Assembly (NCBI GenBank): GCA_023431205.1
Contig: JAEYXQ010000079.1
Location: 1-24,939, forward strand
Source: Pseudomonadota bacterium
Lineage (GTDB): Bacteria; Pseudomonadota; Alphaproteobacteria; Rhizobiales; Devosiaceae
Reading direction: 5' to 3'
DNA: 24,939 nt
The translations under genes were made by a program, and so were the position numbers. Under the pieces are notes generated by a model. The model was given only the letters and a program-made list of their open reading frames with translations. It was not told where the DNA came from and ran no database searches. Of this stretch, positions 8,301-15,745 are shown in pieces (position 1 is the stretch's first letter; every line of letters starts with the position of its first letter).

Positions 8301-8720
8301 GAACAGCTTCTCTCCAGCTTCGATGCGATTGAAGTTGTAGGCGCGCTTGAGCCCGAGGCGCAGCCCCATGCCGTCCGGGTCCACGCGAGCAATGGACAGG
8401 TAGTCCGGCATGGTCAGCCCGACATCGGGCAGGATCACCGACACCGCTTCGCCGAACTCGAGCGAGAGGACGCCGTTCTCGATGCGCATGGTGTATTCGG
8501 GCAGGTTGTCCCGGCCGGGGAAGCTCAGGATCAGGCGGCCGTAGCCGTCTTCCTCTGTGGCGAAAAGCTGACCCTGTGCCTGGGCCAGCGCCGGCCCGGT
8601 AGCGGCCAGCAGGGCGCACAGCAACGCGAGGGCCCGCAAGGCCTGCAGCCATCCTCTGCTGAACGCGCTCTCCACCGGCTTTCTGCCCGCCCGACGCTGG
8701 CGCACGTCGAACCCGGCCAC
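5319..8720 (-). CDS. Very large secreted AMIN-like/TPR protein of the flagellar operon
   Basis: Unassigned protein of 1133 residues, probably periplasmic or surface-exposed. Residues about 25-46 form a signal peptide ending PALAQA. Residues about 48-530 look beta-rich, with several modules patterned like AMIN domains (GRLILSF...MRIENGVLSLEF near 62-92, then further copies near 195-290, 335-435 and 470-540). Residues about 560-1090 are helical and TPR-like, with Ala/Leu-rich pairs such as ALDTYGQVIAADVRPTRAEA. The start is GTG 8720 or, equally possible, GTG 8675 nearer the signal. It follows the motE-like gene by 115 nt on the same strand, so it is likely part of the fliL operon or has its own promoter. 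AMIN domains bind cell wall or secretin partners, so a role at the motor-wall interface is inference. Confidence 0.85.
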   Translation of the reverse strand: MAGFDVRQRRAGRKPVESAFSRGWLQALRALALLCALLAATGPALAQAQGQLFATEEDGYGRLILSFPGRDNLPEYTMRIENGVLSLEFGEAVSVILPDVGLTMPDYLSIARVDPDGMGLRLGLKRAYNFNRIEAGEKLFIDLLPQSWQGMPPPLPQDIIDDLARRAKEAAIRAERERKAAAVEELDPRADIRIGRNPTFLRVQFDWSVPTTAEFRQDQNLAVIGFEWPVDLDLRDLALNLPPEVTAISSSSSPDGSAVTLELAEGVTPRFYELAPGRYVLDVDIAGAAPPAFEVADVVETAEASAAGQPRALENPVPVDALYPATHQQTVQPFVSVLGSTVRVVFPFEQDTPAAVFRRGDVVWMLFDTTAGIVPPAQATDFEAIASDFSIIPAGDTQVVRIDLAQDRLATLGSEGMAWVLSLGDILLTPTQPVELGRRRDIEGNFEVTADLSRPARVHDFRDPVVGDVLKVVTTFPPARGVTRAFDFVEFSALRSVHGLVLKPETPDVSVAVESSLAVVSTPGGLTVSASEGPRLSAAVTGEVPRSGFVDLTRLATATPAEFNARLEELQAAAAAAEGRQRDAARLDLAQLYLAHELSYEAIGVLNAMENSLDSDALTRKLRISRAIATTMAGRPRDALAILNTPSMGQDIDALVWRTIARVETFDYKGARLDAIEAQDVLSYYPEWARNDFYFAAIRAGIETNDPAMAERFLDRIEIADLGKEDLTQYQLLSGRVDELRGRDQEALDTYGQVIAADVRPTRAEAVYRTLRLLDQAGKLDLAKATQTLAAEAMLWRGNTLEADMQKLLAEFYFRNGQYRSGFETVQQAVANYPESPPITALRDQAQQVFGQLFLDGLADSIGPVEALALFYDFSPLTPPGLRGDEMIRNLARRLVRMDLLQQASELLQYQLDNRLRGIARAQVAADLAVIYLANRRPQDALRVLTDTRLASMPDTLVRQRRVLEARALIDAGRDELALDMLRDLEGPDVVQLRIDANWRARRYDVAGGMIEALYAGELGRGPLTPTARLGIVKAAVGYSLAGDGLSLSRLRSKFGDAMVTTPEWPMFDLVSANPQITSLEFKQVASQVAGVEGIDAFLAAYRATYGADGALAPLTAAETTEKVASANVSSAS

Positions 8721-8835
8721 TTTCCATGCCGGCAGGAACGCGCGTGCTACTGATACTCACGGGCAATCTAGGCCGGCGGACTTAACGCAGGATTACGCCG
8801 CAACGGCAAAGGCAGAGTAAGGAGGCGCCTCGGCG

Positions 8836-9912
8836 CTACTGCCCCACGATCTGTGGCAGCGCCGCCAGGTCCTCGGGCGTCATCTGGGTGACGGGCTGGT
8901 CAGCCAGGGCCGCCATACGGACCGTCAGTTCCTGCGCCCTGGCAGGATCCATCTCGGCCAGGATCGGCGCCATCTTCCGTGGCTGCATGGCCTTGGACAC
9001 CCGCACCAGCACTTCCATGTCGAGATTGTTGAAGATCTTGGCCGCGTCCTTGGGCTTCATCACCTCGTACATGGCGACGATGGCGGCGAACTGTCCGGTT
9101 TCCATCTGCTCGCGCTGGTCGACGAGGCTGGCGATCTGCGCTTCGAGCGCCTCGAGCGTGGTGGCACGGTCCTGGATGCGCTTTTCGGCAGCATCGACCA
9201 AGGACGAGCGCAGGGTGAGATCCTGCTCGAACTTTTCGAGCTCGGCCCGACGCGCCGCCAGTCGCTGCAGGATCTGCTGTTCGGTGAGGCTGGTGCCCTC
9301 GCCGGCCATGAGCGGTTCGACGGTGCCGTTGCTCTTGACCTGGAGCGGCACGGCATCGCCCGTTGGCAGGCAATCGGTGGTCAGCAAGGCCGCTACTGCC
9401 CCCTCGCCCTCGCCGTTTTCCCCGCTCTCGGCTTCCGCGCCATGCTCTGCGCCCGCGGTTTCCATCGGCAGACCGGACTCCGTCAGGCTGACATCCACAT
9501 CGCGGCAATAGGTTTCGCTGACCCCGAGTGCGAGGTCGGCCTGGATATCTGCATCAGGCACCGGAGCGGCGGTCTCGACTGCCGGAGCCGCTTCGCCATC
9601 GGCTGTGTGGCTTTCGGCCGTGCTGTCGCCGGGACCACCCGCCACTGCTGCGCTCGGCGCACCAAGAGTGGGGGTCGTATCGGCAACGGTCGGTGCGGTG
9701 TCTTCCATCACCGGCTCGGCCGGGAAGGTCAGTGTTGCATCGGATTCGGTCACGACTGCCCCGGCGGTGCCTCCGCCCCCGCCGCCAGCCGCCTGCACCG
9801 GCGTGGCCCCGACCAGCACGTAGCCGCCATTGGTGACGAGACCGAGGGTCTTCAGCACCAGCAGCGCCGAAATGGCGAGAACGACGACGGGAAGCAGGCG
9901 GATGCGGTTCAC
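8836..9912 (-). CDS. motE: MotE-like protein (MgtE intracellular-domain fold)
   Basis: The 358-residue product matches the COG3334/MotE family; in Sinorhizobium MotE is a periplasmic chaperone for the motor protein MotC. An N-terminal membrane anchor spans about 6-22. A long Ala/Glu/Thr-rich linker follows (about 40-210), then a coiled coil (about 215-285). The C-terminal MgtE-N-like domain contains MYEVMKPKDAAKIFNNLDM and VSKAMQPRKMAPILAEM. The start is GTG 9912 in a GTGA overlap with the preceding gene. Its place after fliM and the PflI-like gene matches other alphaproteobacterial clusters. The linker is unusually long and acidic. No motC is visible, so the partner here is unknown and the symbol is by family only. 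Confidence 0.75.
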   Translation of the reverse strand: MNRIRLLPVVVLAISALLVLKTLGLVTNGGYVLVGATPVQAAGGGGGGTAGAVVTESDATLTFPAEPVMEDTAPTVADTTPTLGAPSAAVAGGPGDSTAESHTADGEAAPAVETAAPVPDADIQADLALGVSETYCRDVDVSLTESGLPMETAGAEHGAEAESGENGEGEGAVAALLTTDCLPTGDAVPLQVKSNGTVEPLMAGEGTSLTEQQILQRLAARRAELEKFEQDLTLRSSLVDAAEKRIQDRATTLEALEAQIASLVDQREQMETGQFAAIVAMYEVMKPKDAAKIFNNLDMEVLVRVSKAMQPRKMAPILAEMDPARAQELTVRMAALADQPVTQMTPEDLAALPQIVGQ

Positions 9913-10340
9913 GCGGCGGCTCCGCGGGTGCGGACGCGGGCGCTCAACTGCTCCAGGGCAGACTGCACCTTGTTGGGCTGCTCGACAGGCTCGATCGCCT
10001 GCGAGTGACGGGCAACGCTGGTGATCTTGGCGATCCGCTCCATCAGGACTGTGCCGGCATTGACGTGGTTGGCGAGTTCGATGCCGAAGCGCTCGGCCTC
10101 TTCCAGGCGGGCATTGAGCGTCAGGTCGGCCTCCACGGCGCTCTGCTTGAGCTCCTTGATCGCCTGATTGGCGAGATTGGTGGCCCCCAGCAGGTCGGCC
10201 ACCATCTGGCGCATCTGGTCCTTATCGGCATGCAGGCGCTTCAGGCGCTGGTTGAGAATGGTGCAGTAGCCGATAGTCACCAGCAGCAAAACGGCGACAG
10301 CAGCCTCGACAAGGACCCCAAAAGGCAGACCAGACATCAT
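9909..10340 (-). CDS. DUF6468 / PflI-like flagellar positioning protein
   Basis: A 143-residue bitopic protein. One membrane segment lies at about 8-27, followed by a helical, probably coiled-coil region (QRLKRLHADKDQMRQMVADL and on). A conserved block around IELANHVNAG comes next, then a short basic C-terminus. Gene order fliL-fliM-this gene-motE matches the Caulobacter locus that, as I recall, includes pflI, a protein needed for accurate polar placement of the flagellum. The match rests on position, size and topology, so I leave the symbol empty. It overlaps fliM by ATGA at its start and motE-like by GTGA at its end, so the three are translationally coupled. Confidence 0.7.
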   Translation of the reverse strand: MMSGLPFGVLVEAAVAVLLLVTIGYCTILNQRLKRLHADKDQMRQMVADLLGATNLANQAIKELKQSAVEADLTLNARLEEAERFGIELANHVNAGTVLMERIAKITSVARHSQAIEPVEQPNKVQSALEQLSARVRTRGAAA

Positions 10341-11521
10341 CGTTTTTCCATTGTGGTTTCTATGGCCTCGAAGTCCGCCATGGTGACCTTGGGCGGGTTG
10401 AGGGGGCGGCTGACCCGCACCGATACCTGCTTGCCGATATGGCCCATCACGGCTTCGGTGAGTTCGACGTCGCCGCAGCGCAGGCGCACCGGATCGTGGG
10501 GCTCGCGGTCAAAGACCACGAGGTCGCCCGGCTTCAGCGTGAGGAGCCGCGCAAGCGGTAGATCCTGCTCATGCAGAACAGCCTCGATCTCGACACCGGC
10601 GGCGTAGATTTCGGTGGCGAGGTGGCCTTCCCAGATCGGATCGCGCCCGAATTTCTCGCCCATGAACATCTGCAGCAGCTGTTCGCGGATGGGCTCGATG
10701 GTGGCGTAGGGCAGCAGGATTTCGACCTTGCCGCCGCGATCATCCATCTCGATGCGCAGTTCAATCAGGATGGCGGCATTGCCCGGCCGCGAGATGGCGG
10801 CAAAGCGTGGATTGGTCTCCATGCGCTCGAGCTTGAAATTGACGTTGGTGACCGGCTCGAAGGCGCGGTGCGTGTCATCGAGGATGAGTTCGATCATCTT
10901 GCGCGCCAGCGCCATCTCGATGGTGGTGTAGGGCCGGCCCTCGACGCGGATGTTGCCGCCGATGCGGCGCCCGCCCAGCAGCACGTCGATCATCGAATAG
11001 ATGAGGTTGGAATCGACGGTGAGCAGGCCGTAGTTCTCCCACTCCTCGGCCCGGATCACCGACAGGATGGCCGGCAACGGGATGGAGTTGAGGTAGTCGC
11101 CGAAGCGCACCGACGAGATCGAGTCCATGGTGACTTCGACATTGTCGGAGGTGAAATTGCGCAGCGAGGTCGTCGCCAGCCGCACCAGCCGGTCGAAGAC
11201 GATCTCGAGCATCGGCAGACGCTCGTAGCTGACCAGCGCGGAGTTGATCAGCGCCTGCACGCCGGTGAGTTCGACATTGCTGCCGACGCTGGCGTCGAAG
11301 CCGAGCAGGCTGTCGATCTCGTCCTGGTTGAGGACACGGTCGCCGCCACCGTCGCCGTCGCCGGTGTCGCCTTCGAGCATGGCGGCCCATTCGGCCGCGG
11401 CGGCGGCAGCCCGCTCCTCCTCGCTCAGGTCTTCCGCCATGTTGGCAAGATCGGGCGCGGTCTCGATGTCATCAAGACCCCAATCGTCGCTGAGCTTGTC
11501 CTGATCCGAAGGGCCAGCCAT
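10337..11521 (-). CDS. fliM: FliM, flagellar motor switch protein
   Basis: FliM is the C-ring switch subunit that binds phosphorylated CheY. The product is 394 residues from ATG 11521, which overlaps the fliL stop in a TGATG junction; a GTG one codon earlier is less likely. The CheY-binding motif LNQDEIDSLL lies at 64-73 rather than at the very N-terminus, after an acidic extension rich in Asp, Glu and Ala. The middle CheC-like domain (GDYLNSIPLPAILSVIRAEE and on) and the C-terminal FliN-like domain (LKPGDLVVFDR...GHIGKQVSVRVSRPL) are complete. fliN is not in this window. Confidence 0.96.
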   Translation of the reverse strand: MAGPSDQDKLSDDWGLDDIETAPDLANMAEDLSEEERAAAAAAEWAAMLEGDTGDGDGGGDRVLNQDEIDSLLGFDASVGSNVELTGVQALINSALVSYERLPMLEIVFDRLVRLATTSLRNFTSDNVEVTMDSISSVRFGDYLNSIPLPAILSVIRAEEWENYGLLTVDSNLIYSMIDVLLGGRRIGGNIRVEGRPYTTIEMALARKMIELILDDTHRAFEPVTNVNFKLERMETNPRFAAISRPGNAAILIELRIEMDDRGGKVEILLPYATIEPIREQLLQMFMGEKFGRDPIWEGHLATEIYAAGVEIEAVLHEQDLPLARLLTLKPGDLVVFDREPHDPVRLRCGDVELTEAVMGHIGKQVSVRVSRPLNPPKVTMADFEAIETTMEKR

Positions 11522-12033
11522 CACTGCACCAGGATTTCCTTGAACAGCACCGACTCGACGCGCGAGGGGTAGATGGCGACGTTGACGCGCCGCAGCAGCT
11601 CTTCCTTGAGGCGGTAGATGCCGGCCGACCCTTCGAGGTCGGACTTGCGAAGCTCGCGCAGATAGACCTGGAAGGCGTCGATGACCTTGGCCAGCCGCGG
11701 CTGGATCTCGATCATCATCGCCTCGTCGGCGACTTCGAGCGCCACCGTGAGCTTCATGAAGGCCTTCTCGCCACCGCCCTCGCTGTTGAGGTTCACCATC
11801 ATGGTGGGGAGGTTGAAGATGAAGGTGTGCGCGGCGCCCGCTGCTGCCGGGCCGGCATGGCCGTCGGTCGCTGCCGCGTGCTCCTCGCTCGGCGCTCCTT
11901 GCGAGGACAGGAAGACGAACAGCCCTGCCCCCGCCAGCAGCACCACGATGGCAGCCGCGCCGATGATGATGAAGAGCTTCGGCAGACCCTTCTTGCCGGT
12001 CGCGACCTCGCCGCCTTCCGCTTCCGCTGCCAT
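11521..12033 (-). CDS. fliL: FliL, flagellar basal body-associated protein
   Basis: FliL forms rings around the stator and supports torque generation. The 170-residue product has a short polar N-terminus, one membrane helix (about 20-42), a Gly/Ala/His linker, and the FliL domain. That domain includes LPTMMVNLNSE, FMKLTVALEV and the C-terminal VESVLFKEILVQ. It starts at ATG 12033 and is the first gene of the leftward operon fliL-fliM-pflI-like-motE-like. A CtrA-like box at 12098-12112 would put transcription start near 12065, about 32 nt upstream. Family length and order are normal. Confidence 0.94.
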   Translation of the reverse strand: MAAEAEGGEVATGKKGLPKLFIIIGAAAIVVLLAGAGLFVFLSSQGAPSEEHAAATDGHAGPAAAGAAHTFIFNLPTMMVNLNSEGGGEKAFMKLTVALEVADEAMMIEIQPRLAKVIDAFQVYLRELRKSDLEGSAGIYRLKEELLRRVNVAIYPSRVESVLFKEILVQ

Positions 12034-12097
12034 TAAACCCTGAAACCCCCGCGATTCCGGAGAAATTCCGGCTCCGGTCCAGCTAAGCGGCCGATGG

Positions 12098-12112
12098 TTA
12101 ACGACTGGTTAC
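12098..12112. promoter_or_regulatory. CtrA-like box, fliL/flgF control region
   Basis: TTAA-CGACTGG-TTAC keeps the exact N7 spacing and has one mismatch to TTAA-N7-TTAAC. Read leftward it sits where a -35 element for fliL would be. The same region carries FlbD-like palindromes on the flgF side, matching the order of parts in the other two divergent regions. Confidence 0.6.
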
Positions 12113-12126
12113 TTTTGGGGTCAGGG

Positions 12127-12143
12127 CGGCAGATTTTGCCGGG
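12127..12143. promoter_or_regulatory. FlbD (ftr)-like palindrome upstream of flgF
   Basis: CGGCAGATTTTGCCGGG is the exact reverse complement of 23848-23864 upstream of flgI. Its centre lies about 96 bp before the sigma-54 element at 12231, a usual enhancer distance. A neighbouring inverted repeat GCCGGG-N9-CCCGGC (12138-12158) overlaps it and may be a second, weaker site. FlbD as the binder is inference. Confidence 0.65.
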
Positions 12144-12230
12144 CAGGATTTTCCCGGCAGGCACATCGTTGCCGGATTCAGCTGGTGATGCATCGCGGGT
12201 AAGCCGTTGATTCCACACGTCACACCGCTC

Positions 12231-12246
12231 TGGCATGGTTTCTGCA
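12231..12246 (+). promoter_or_regulatory. Sigma-54 promoter of the flgFGAH operon
   Basis: TGGCATGGTTTCTGCA has the invariant GG and GC separated by exactly 10 bp and fits TGGCAC-N5-TTGCA with few changes. Transcription would start near 12257, leaving a leader of about 57 nt before flgF. FlbD-like palindromes lie about 80-100 bp upstream. This makes flgFGAH a late, activator-dependent operon. Confidence 0.78.
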
Positions 12247-12313
12247 AGGTTACCGGCGAGGCCACCGGCTTGGGGAAGAAGGCGGTCTCGGGGACCAGAA
12301 CCGGGGATCAGCA

Positions 12314-13054
12314 ATGATCGAGAACGCGCAACTGATCAGCCTGTCACGGCAGATCGCGCTGCAGCGCCAGATGGACGTGGTGGCCAACAACATGGCCAAC
12401 ATGAACACCACTGGCTTCAAGGCTGAACAGATCCTGTTCGAGGAATACGTGATGCCGGTGGCCCGGGACCGCGATTTCCCGACGCTCGACCAGCCGCTGT
12501 CCTTCGTGCAGGACTGGGCAACGGTCCACGATCTTTCCGCCGGCGGCTTCGAGCAGACCGGCAGCGACCTCGACGTGGCGCTGAGCGGCGAAGGCTTCTT
12601 TGCCGTCGAGACCCCGGCCGGCGAGCGCTGGACCCGCGCCGGCAACTTCCAGCTTTCCGCCAACGGCACCCTCGTCGACAGCAACGGCAACCCGGTTCTC
12701 GGCGAGGCCGGCCCGATCGTGTTCGGGCCCGAGGAAACCGGCATCCTGATCGCCGCCGACGGGTCGGTCAGCTCCAGCGCCGGTGCCAAGGGGCGCCTGC
12801 GCATGGTCGAGTTCGCCAATCCGCAGGAACTGACCCGCCAGGGCAGCAACCTGTTCGCCGGCGGCACGCCCCAGGCGGCGGTGAATACCCGCGCCATGCA
12901 GGGCTATGTGGAAGGCTCCAACGTCTCCGGCATGGCCGAGATGACCGAGATGATCCGCGTCACCCGCGCCTACGAATCCATCGCCTCGCTGGGCCAGAAG
13001 CAGGACGAGCTCCGCCGCTCTGCGATCCAGCGCCTCGGCGACGCCAACGCCTGA
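12314..13054 (+). CDS. flgF: FlgF, proximal rod protein
   Basis: FlgF is a rod subunit exported by the type III system. The 246-residue product has the rod-family N-terminus (SRQIALQRQMDVVANNMANM, then NTTGFKAEQ), the central FlgE/F/G-like beta domain with GEGFFAVETPAGERWTRAG, and the C-terminal helix with GSNVSGMAEMTEMIRVTRAYE. ATG 12314 starts the operon flgF-flgG-flgA-flgH, with GGGGA about 7 nt upstream. The sigma-54 element lies 68 bp before it. Length and domains are standard. The MNTTGFK block and the shorter N-terminus separate it from FlgG, which follows 13 nt later. Confidence 0.95.
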   Translation: MIENAQLISLSRQIALQRQMDVVANNMANMNTTGFKAEQILFEEYVMPVARDRDFPTLDQPLSFVQDWATVHDLSAGGFEQTGSDLDVALSGEGFFAVETPAGERWTRAGNFQLSANGTLVDSNGNPVLGEAGPIVFGPEETGILIAADGSVSSSAGAKGRLRMVEFANPQELTRQGSNLFAGGTPQAAVNTRAMQGYVEGSNVSGMAEMTEMIRVTRAYESIASLGQKQDELRRSAIQRLGDANA

Positions 13055-13067
13055 CGGAGAGACCAGG

Positions 13068-13853
13068 ATGAAAGCCCTTTATATCGCTTCCACCGGCATG
13101 GCCGCCCAGGAACGCAACGTCGAAGTCATCTCCAACAACATCGCGAACATGCGCACCACCGGCTACAAGCGGGCCCGCGCAGAGTTCGAGGACCTGCTCT
13201 ACCAGCAGATCACCCGCGCCGGATCGGCCACCTCCTCCACCGGCACCATGGTTCCCGCCGGCCTCGAGATCGGCTCCGGCGTGCGCACCGTCTCCACCCC
13301 CCGGGTGATGAGCCAGGGCAATGTCAACGTCACCGAGCGCGAACTCGACGTCGCCATTCGCGGCGAAGGCTTCTTCATGGTGCAACTGCCCGACGGCCGC
13401 ACCGCCTATACCCGCGACGGCTCGCTGGAGCGCGATCCAGAAGGCATGCTGGTGACCTCTGCCGGCTACCCGGTCGACCCCGGCATCAACATCCCGGGCA
13501 ACGCCACCTCGATCGCGATTTCACCCGACGGCGTGGTCTCGGCCTATATCGACGCCGACACCATGCCGACCCAGATCGGCCAGCTCCAGCTCGCCCGCTT
13601 CGTCAACAAGTCCGGCCTCGAGTCGATGGGTGACAACCTGTTCCTCGAGACGGCGGCGAGCGGCCCGGCCCAGGTCGGCGTGCCCAATGCCGAGGGCACC
13701 GGCAATCTGCTGCAGAACTACCTGGAAATGGCCAACGTCAACTCGGTCACCGAGATCGCCGACCTGATCGCGGCCCAGCGCGCCTACGAGATGAACGCCC
13801 GCGTCATCTCCGGCGCCGACCAGATGATGCAGGCGACGAGCCAGCTGCGCTGA
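13068..13853 (+). CDS. flgG: FlgG, distal rod protein
   Basis: FlgG builds the distal rod that crosses the P and L rings. The 261-residue product is the normal length. It starts with MKALYIASTGMAAQERNVEV and INS-type SNNIANMRTTGYKRARAEFE. It also contains the FlgG-specific early GLEIGSGVRTVST segment, the GEGFFMVQLPDGRTAYTRDG beta-domain motif, and the C-terminal NVNSVTEIADLIAAQRAYEMN. ATG 13068 follows a GGAGAGACCAGG ribosome site. It is 13 nt after flgF and 11 nt before flgA, so it is co-transcribed from the sigma-54 promoter. Nothing is missing. Confidence 0.97.
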   Translation: MKALYIASTGMAAQERNVEVISNNIANMRTTGYKRARAEFEDLLYQQITRAGSATSSTGTMVPAGLEIGSGVRTVSTPRVMSQGNVNVTERELDVAIRGEGFFMVQLPDGRTAYTRDGSLERDPEGMLVTSAGYPVDPGINIPGNATSIAISPDGVVSAYIDADTMPTQIGQLQLARFVNKSGLESMGDNLFLETAASGPAQVGVPNAEGTGNLLQNYLEMANVNSVTEIADLIAAQRAYEMNARVISGADQMMQATSQLR

Positions 13854-13864
13854 GGAGGCGGACC

Positions 13865-14806
13865 ATGAAGCGTTTCACCTTCGCCCTGCTGATGTCCGGC
13901 CTGCTCTGCGGCACCGCCGCCGCCGACCCGGTGCTGAAGGGCAATGTGGTCGTCACTGGCCCGATCGTCACCGTGGGCGACATGTTCGGCGATGCCGATC
14001 TGCTGGCGGAGCAGCCGCTGTTCCGGGCGCCGCGCCCCGGCACCACGGGCAACGTTCCGCTCGCCGACATTCGCGCTGCCGCCAGCCGCCTGGGCATCTC
14101 CAGCTTCGACAGCAATGGCCTTCTGGCCGTGAACGTGTCGCGCGCTGCGGCGGTGGTCGACGAGACCGTGCTTGCCGATGTTGTCGCCGCCGACCTCAAG
14201 GCGCGCGGCATCCTCGCCGACGGCATGAGCGCCAATACCCGCTTCGACCGCCCGGTCGGCCCGATCAATGCCGACGCGGTGGAGCAGCCCGCCAGCGTCA
14301 CCAGCATGCGCTACATGCCGGGCAGCGGCGTCTTCACCGCTCGCGTCGCCATCGCCGGAGTGGAGCAGCCGCTCGACCTTTCCGGCACCATCGAGCTGAT
14401 GGTTGAGGTGCCGCACCTCAGGACCACACTGCCCGCCGGCGCCGTGCTCGGCCCCAGCGACGTCGAAATGCGCGCGGTGCCGCTGCGCTACGCCGAAAGC
14501 GTCGGGGTTGCCGACCTCGAGGACCTGGTCGGCAAGGCGCTGACCCGCCAGAGCCGCGAAGGCATGCTGCTCAAGGCCTCCGACGTCACCGTGCCGCAGC
14601 TGATCGGCAAGAACGACCTCGTCACCATCTACTTCCGCAAGGGACCGATGACGCTGAGCGTCAAGGGCCAGGCGGTCACCGGCGCCACCGAAGGCGGTGC
14701 GCTGCAGGTGCTCAATCTCATGTCCAAGCGGGTGATCACCGCAACTGCCATTGCTGCCGGAGCCGTGGAAGTGAGCGCCGAGCCGCTCACCCTGGCCGGC
14801 CTCTAG
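13865..14806 (+). CDS. flgA: FlgA, P-ring assembly chaperone
   Basis: FlgA is a periplasmic chaperone for FlgI polymerisation into the P ring. The 313-residue product has a Sec signal peptide (about 1-20, cut after TAAA). A longer N-terminal region than the enteric protein follows, then a C-terminal SAF-type domain with PAGAVLGPSDVEMRAVPL, GKALTRQSREGMLLKASDV and the final VRF-like GPMTLSVKGQAVTG strand set. ATG 13865 lies 6 nt after a GAGGAGG ribosome site. Size over 300 residues is usual in alphaproteobacteria. Its client, flgI, is encoded at the right end of this window under a similar promoter. Confidence 0.93.
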   Translation: MKRFTFALLMSGLLCGTAAADPVLKGNVVVTGPIVTVGDMFGDADLLAEQPLFRAPRPGTTGNVPLADIRAAASRLGISSFDSNGLLAVNVSRAAAVVDETVLADVVAADLKARGILADGMSANTRFDRPVGPINADAVEQPASVTSMRYMPGSGVFTARVAIAGVEQPLDLSGTIELMVEVPHLRTTLPAGAVLGPSDVEMRAVPLRYAESVGVADLEDLVGKALTRQSREGMLLKASDVTVPQLIGKNDLVTIYFRKGPMTLSVKGQAVTGATEGGALQVLNLMSKRVITATAIAAGAVEVSAEPLTLAGL

Positions 14807-14815
14807 GAGAAACCG

Positions 14816-15553
14816 ATGACCTTCCACAAGCTCCTTGCCCTTTTCGCCCTCAGCGCCAGCCTTGCCGCCTGCAGCACCATGGACCGCCTCGCCGAAGTGG
14901 GCCAGGCGCCGCCGCTCACCGCGATCCAGGATCCCACCACCACCGCTGGCTACCAGCCCGTGCACATGCCGATGCCGGAGCCGATTGCCGACACCTATGC
15001 GCCGAACTCGCTCTATCGCACCTCGGCCAAGGGCTTCTTCAAGGACGAGCGGGCGCACAAGGTCGGCGACATCCTGACGGTGATCGTCACCATCGACGAC
15101 AGTGCCCAGATGAACAACTCGACCCAGTCGGGCCGCACCTCCAACAACACTGCGGGCATGGGCGGCATCCTCGGCACCGTGGTCGATAATGTCAGCGGGG
15201 GCGCCATCGACCCGTCCGCCGCGGTGGACTTCACCTCGGGCATGCAGCACACCGGCAACGGCTCGGTGAACCGCAAGGAAAGCCTCGAGACCTCGGTCGC
15301 CGCCGTGGTGACCCAGGTGCTGCCCAATGGCAATCTGGTGATCGAGGGCCGGCAGGAGGTGCGGGTGAACTTCGAGGTCCGCGACCTGATCCTTGCCGGC
15401 ATCGTGCGCCCGTCCGACATCCAGGCCAACAACACCATTCCCTCGCACAAGATCGCCGAAGCTCGCATCTCCTATGGTGGCCGCGGCCAGATCACCAATG
15501 TGCAGCAGCCGCGCTACGGCCAGCAGATCGCCGACGCCATCCTGCCCTTCTGA
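14816..15553 (+). CDS. flgH: FlgH, outer-membrane L-ring lipoprotein
   Basis: FlgH forms the L ring around the rod in the outer membrane. The 245-residue product has a lipoprotein signal with lipobox LAAC, Cys19 being the lipidated residue. It also has the FlgH blocks SLYRTSAKGFFKDERAHKVG, DILTVIVTIDDSAQMNN, the serine/threonine-rich middle, and NGNLVIEGRQEVRVNFEVRD followed by RPSDIQANNTIPSHKIAEAR. ATG 14816 follows AGGAGAAACCG directly after the flgA stop. It is the last gene of the operon: two strong hairpins follow within 130 nt. Confidence 0.96.
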   Translation: MTFHKLLALFALSASLAACSTMDRLAEVGQAPPLTAIQDPTTTAGYQPVHMPMPEPIADTYAPNSLYRTSAKGFFKDERAHKVGDILTVIVTIDDSAQMNNSTQSGRTSNNTAGMGGILGTVVDNVSGGAIDPSAAVDFTSGMQHTGNGSVNRKESLETSVAAVVTQVLPNGNLVIEGRQEVRVNFEVRDLILAGIVRPSDIQANNTIPSHKIAEARISYGGRGQITNVQQPRYGQQIADAILPF

Positions 15554-15564
15554 TCCCCTTCCCC

Positions 15565-15589
15565 GCTGCGCCCTTCCCCGGGGCGCAGC
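15565..15589 (+). terminator. First hairpin after flgH
   Basis: A 9-bp GC stem, GCTGCGCCC with GGGCGCAGC, and a 7-nt loop lie 11 nt after the flgH stop. It is followed by CTTCCCCC rather than a clean T-tract, as is common for terminators in high-GC genomes. Confidence 0.6.
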
Positions 15590-15658
15590 AGGCTTCCCCC
15601 GCGGCAGGCCAGAACGGCCGCCGCCAACCGGCTCCAGAACCGAGACCGGTTTCCCCCA

Positions 15659-15684
15659 GAGGCGCAGCTCCCCGGCTGCGCCTC
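15659..15684 (+). terminator. Second hairpin after flgH
   Basis: A perfect 10-bp stem, GAGGCGCAGC with GCTGCGCCTC, and a 6-nt loop are followed by TTCCCC. With the hairpin at 15565 it forms a tandem stop separating the flgFGAH operon from the small gene at 15746. The intervening 15590-15658 holds no gene that I can see. Confidence 0.6.
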
Positions 15685-15745
15685 TTCCCCATTCGGGAAC
15701 CCCGCCCCGCACCGCAATGTTGCAGCCGCAAGCGGAGGAGCAGTC

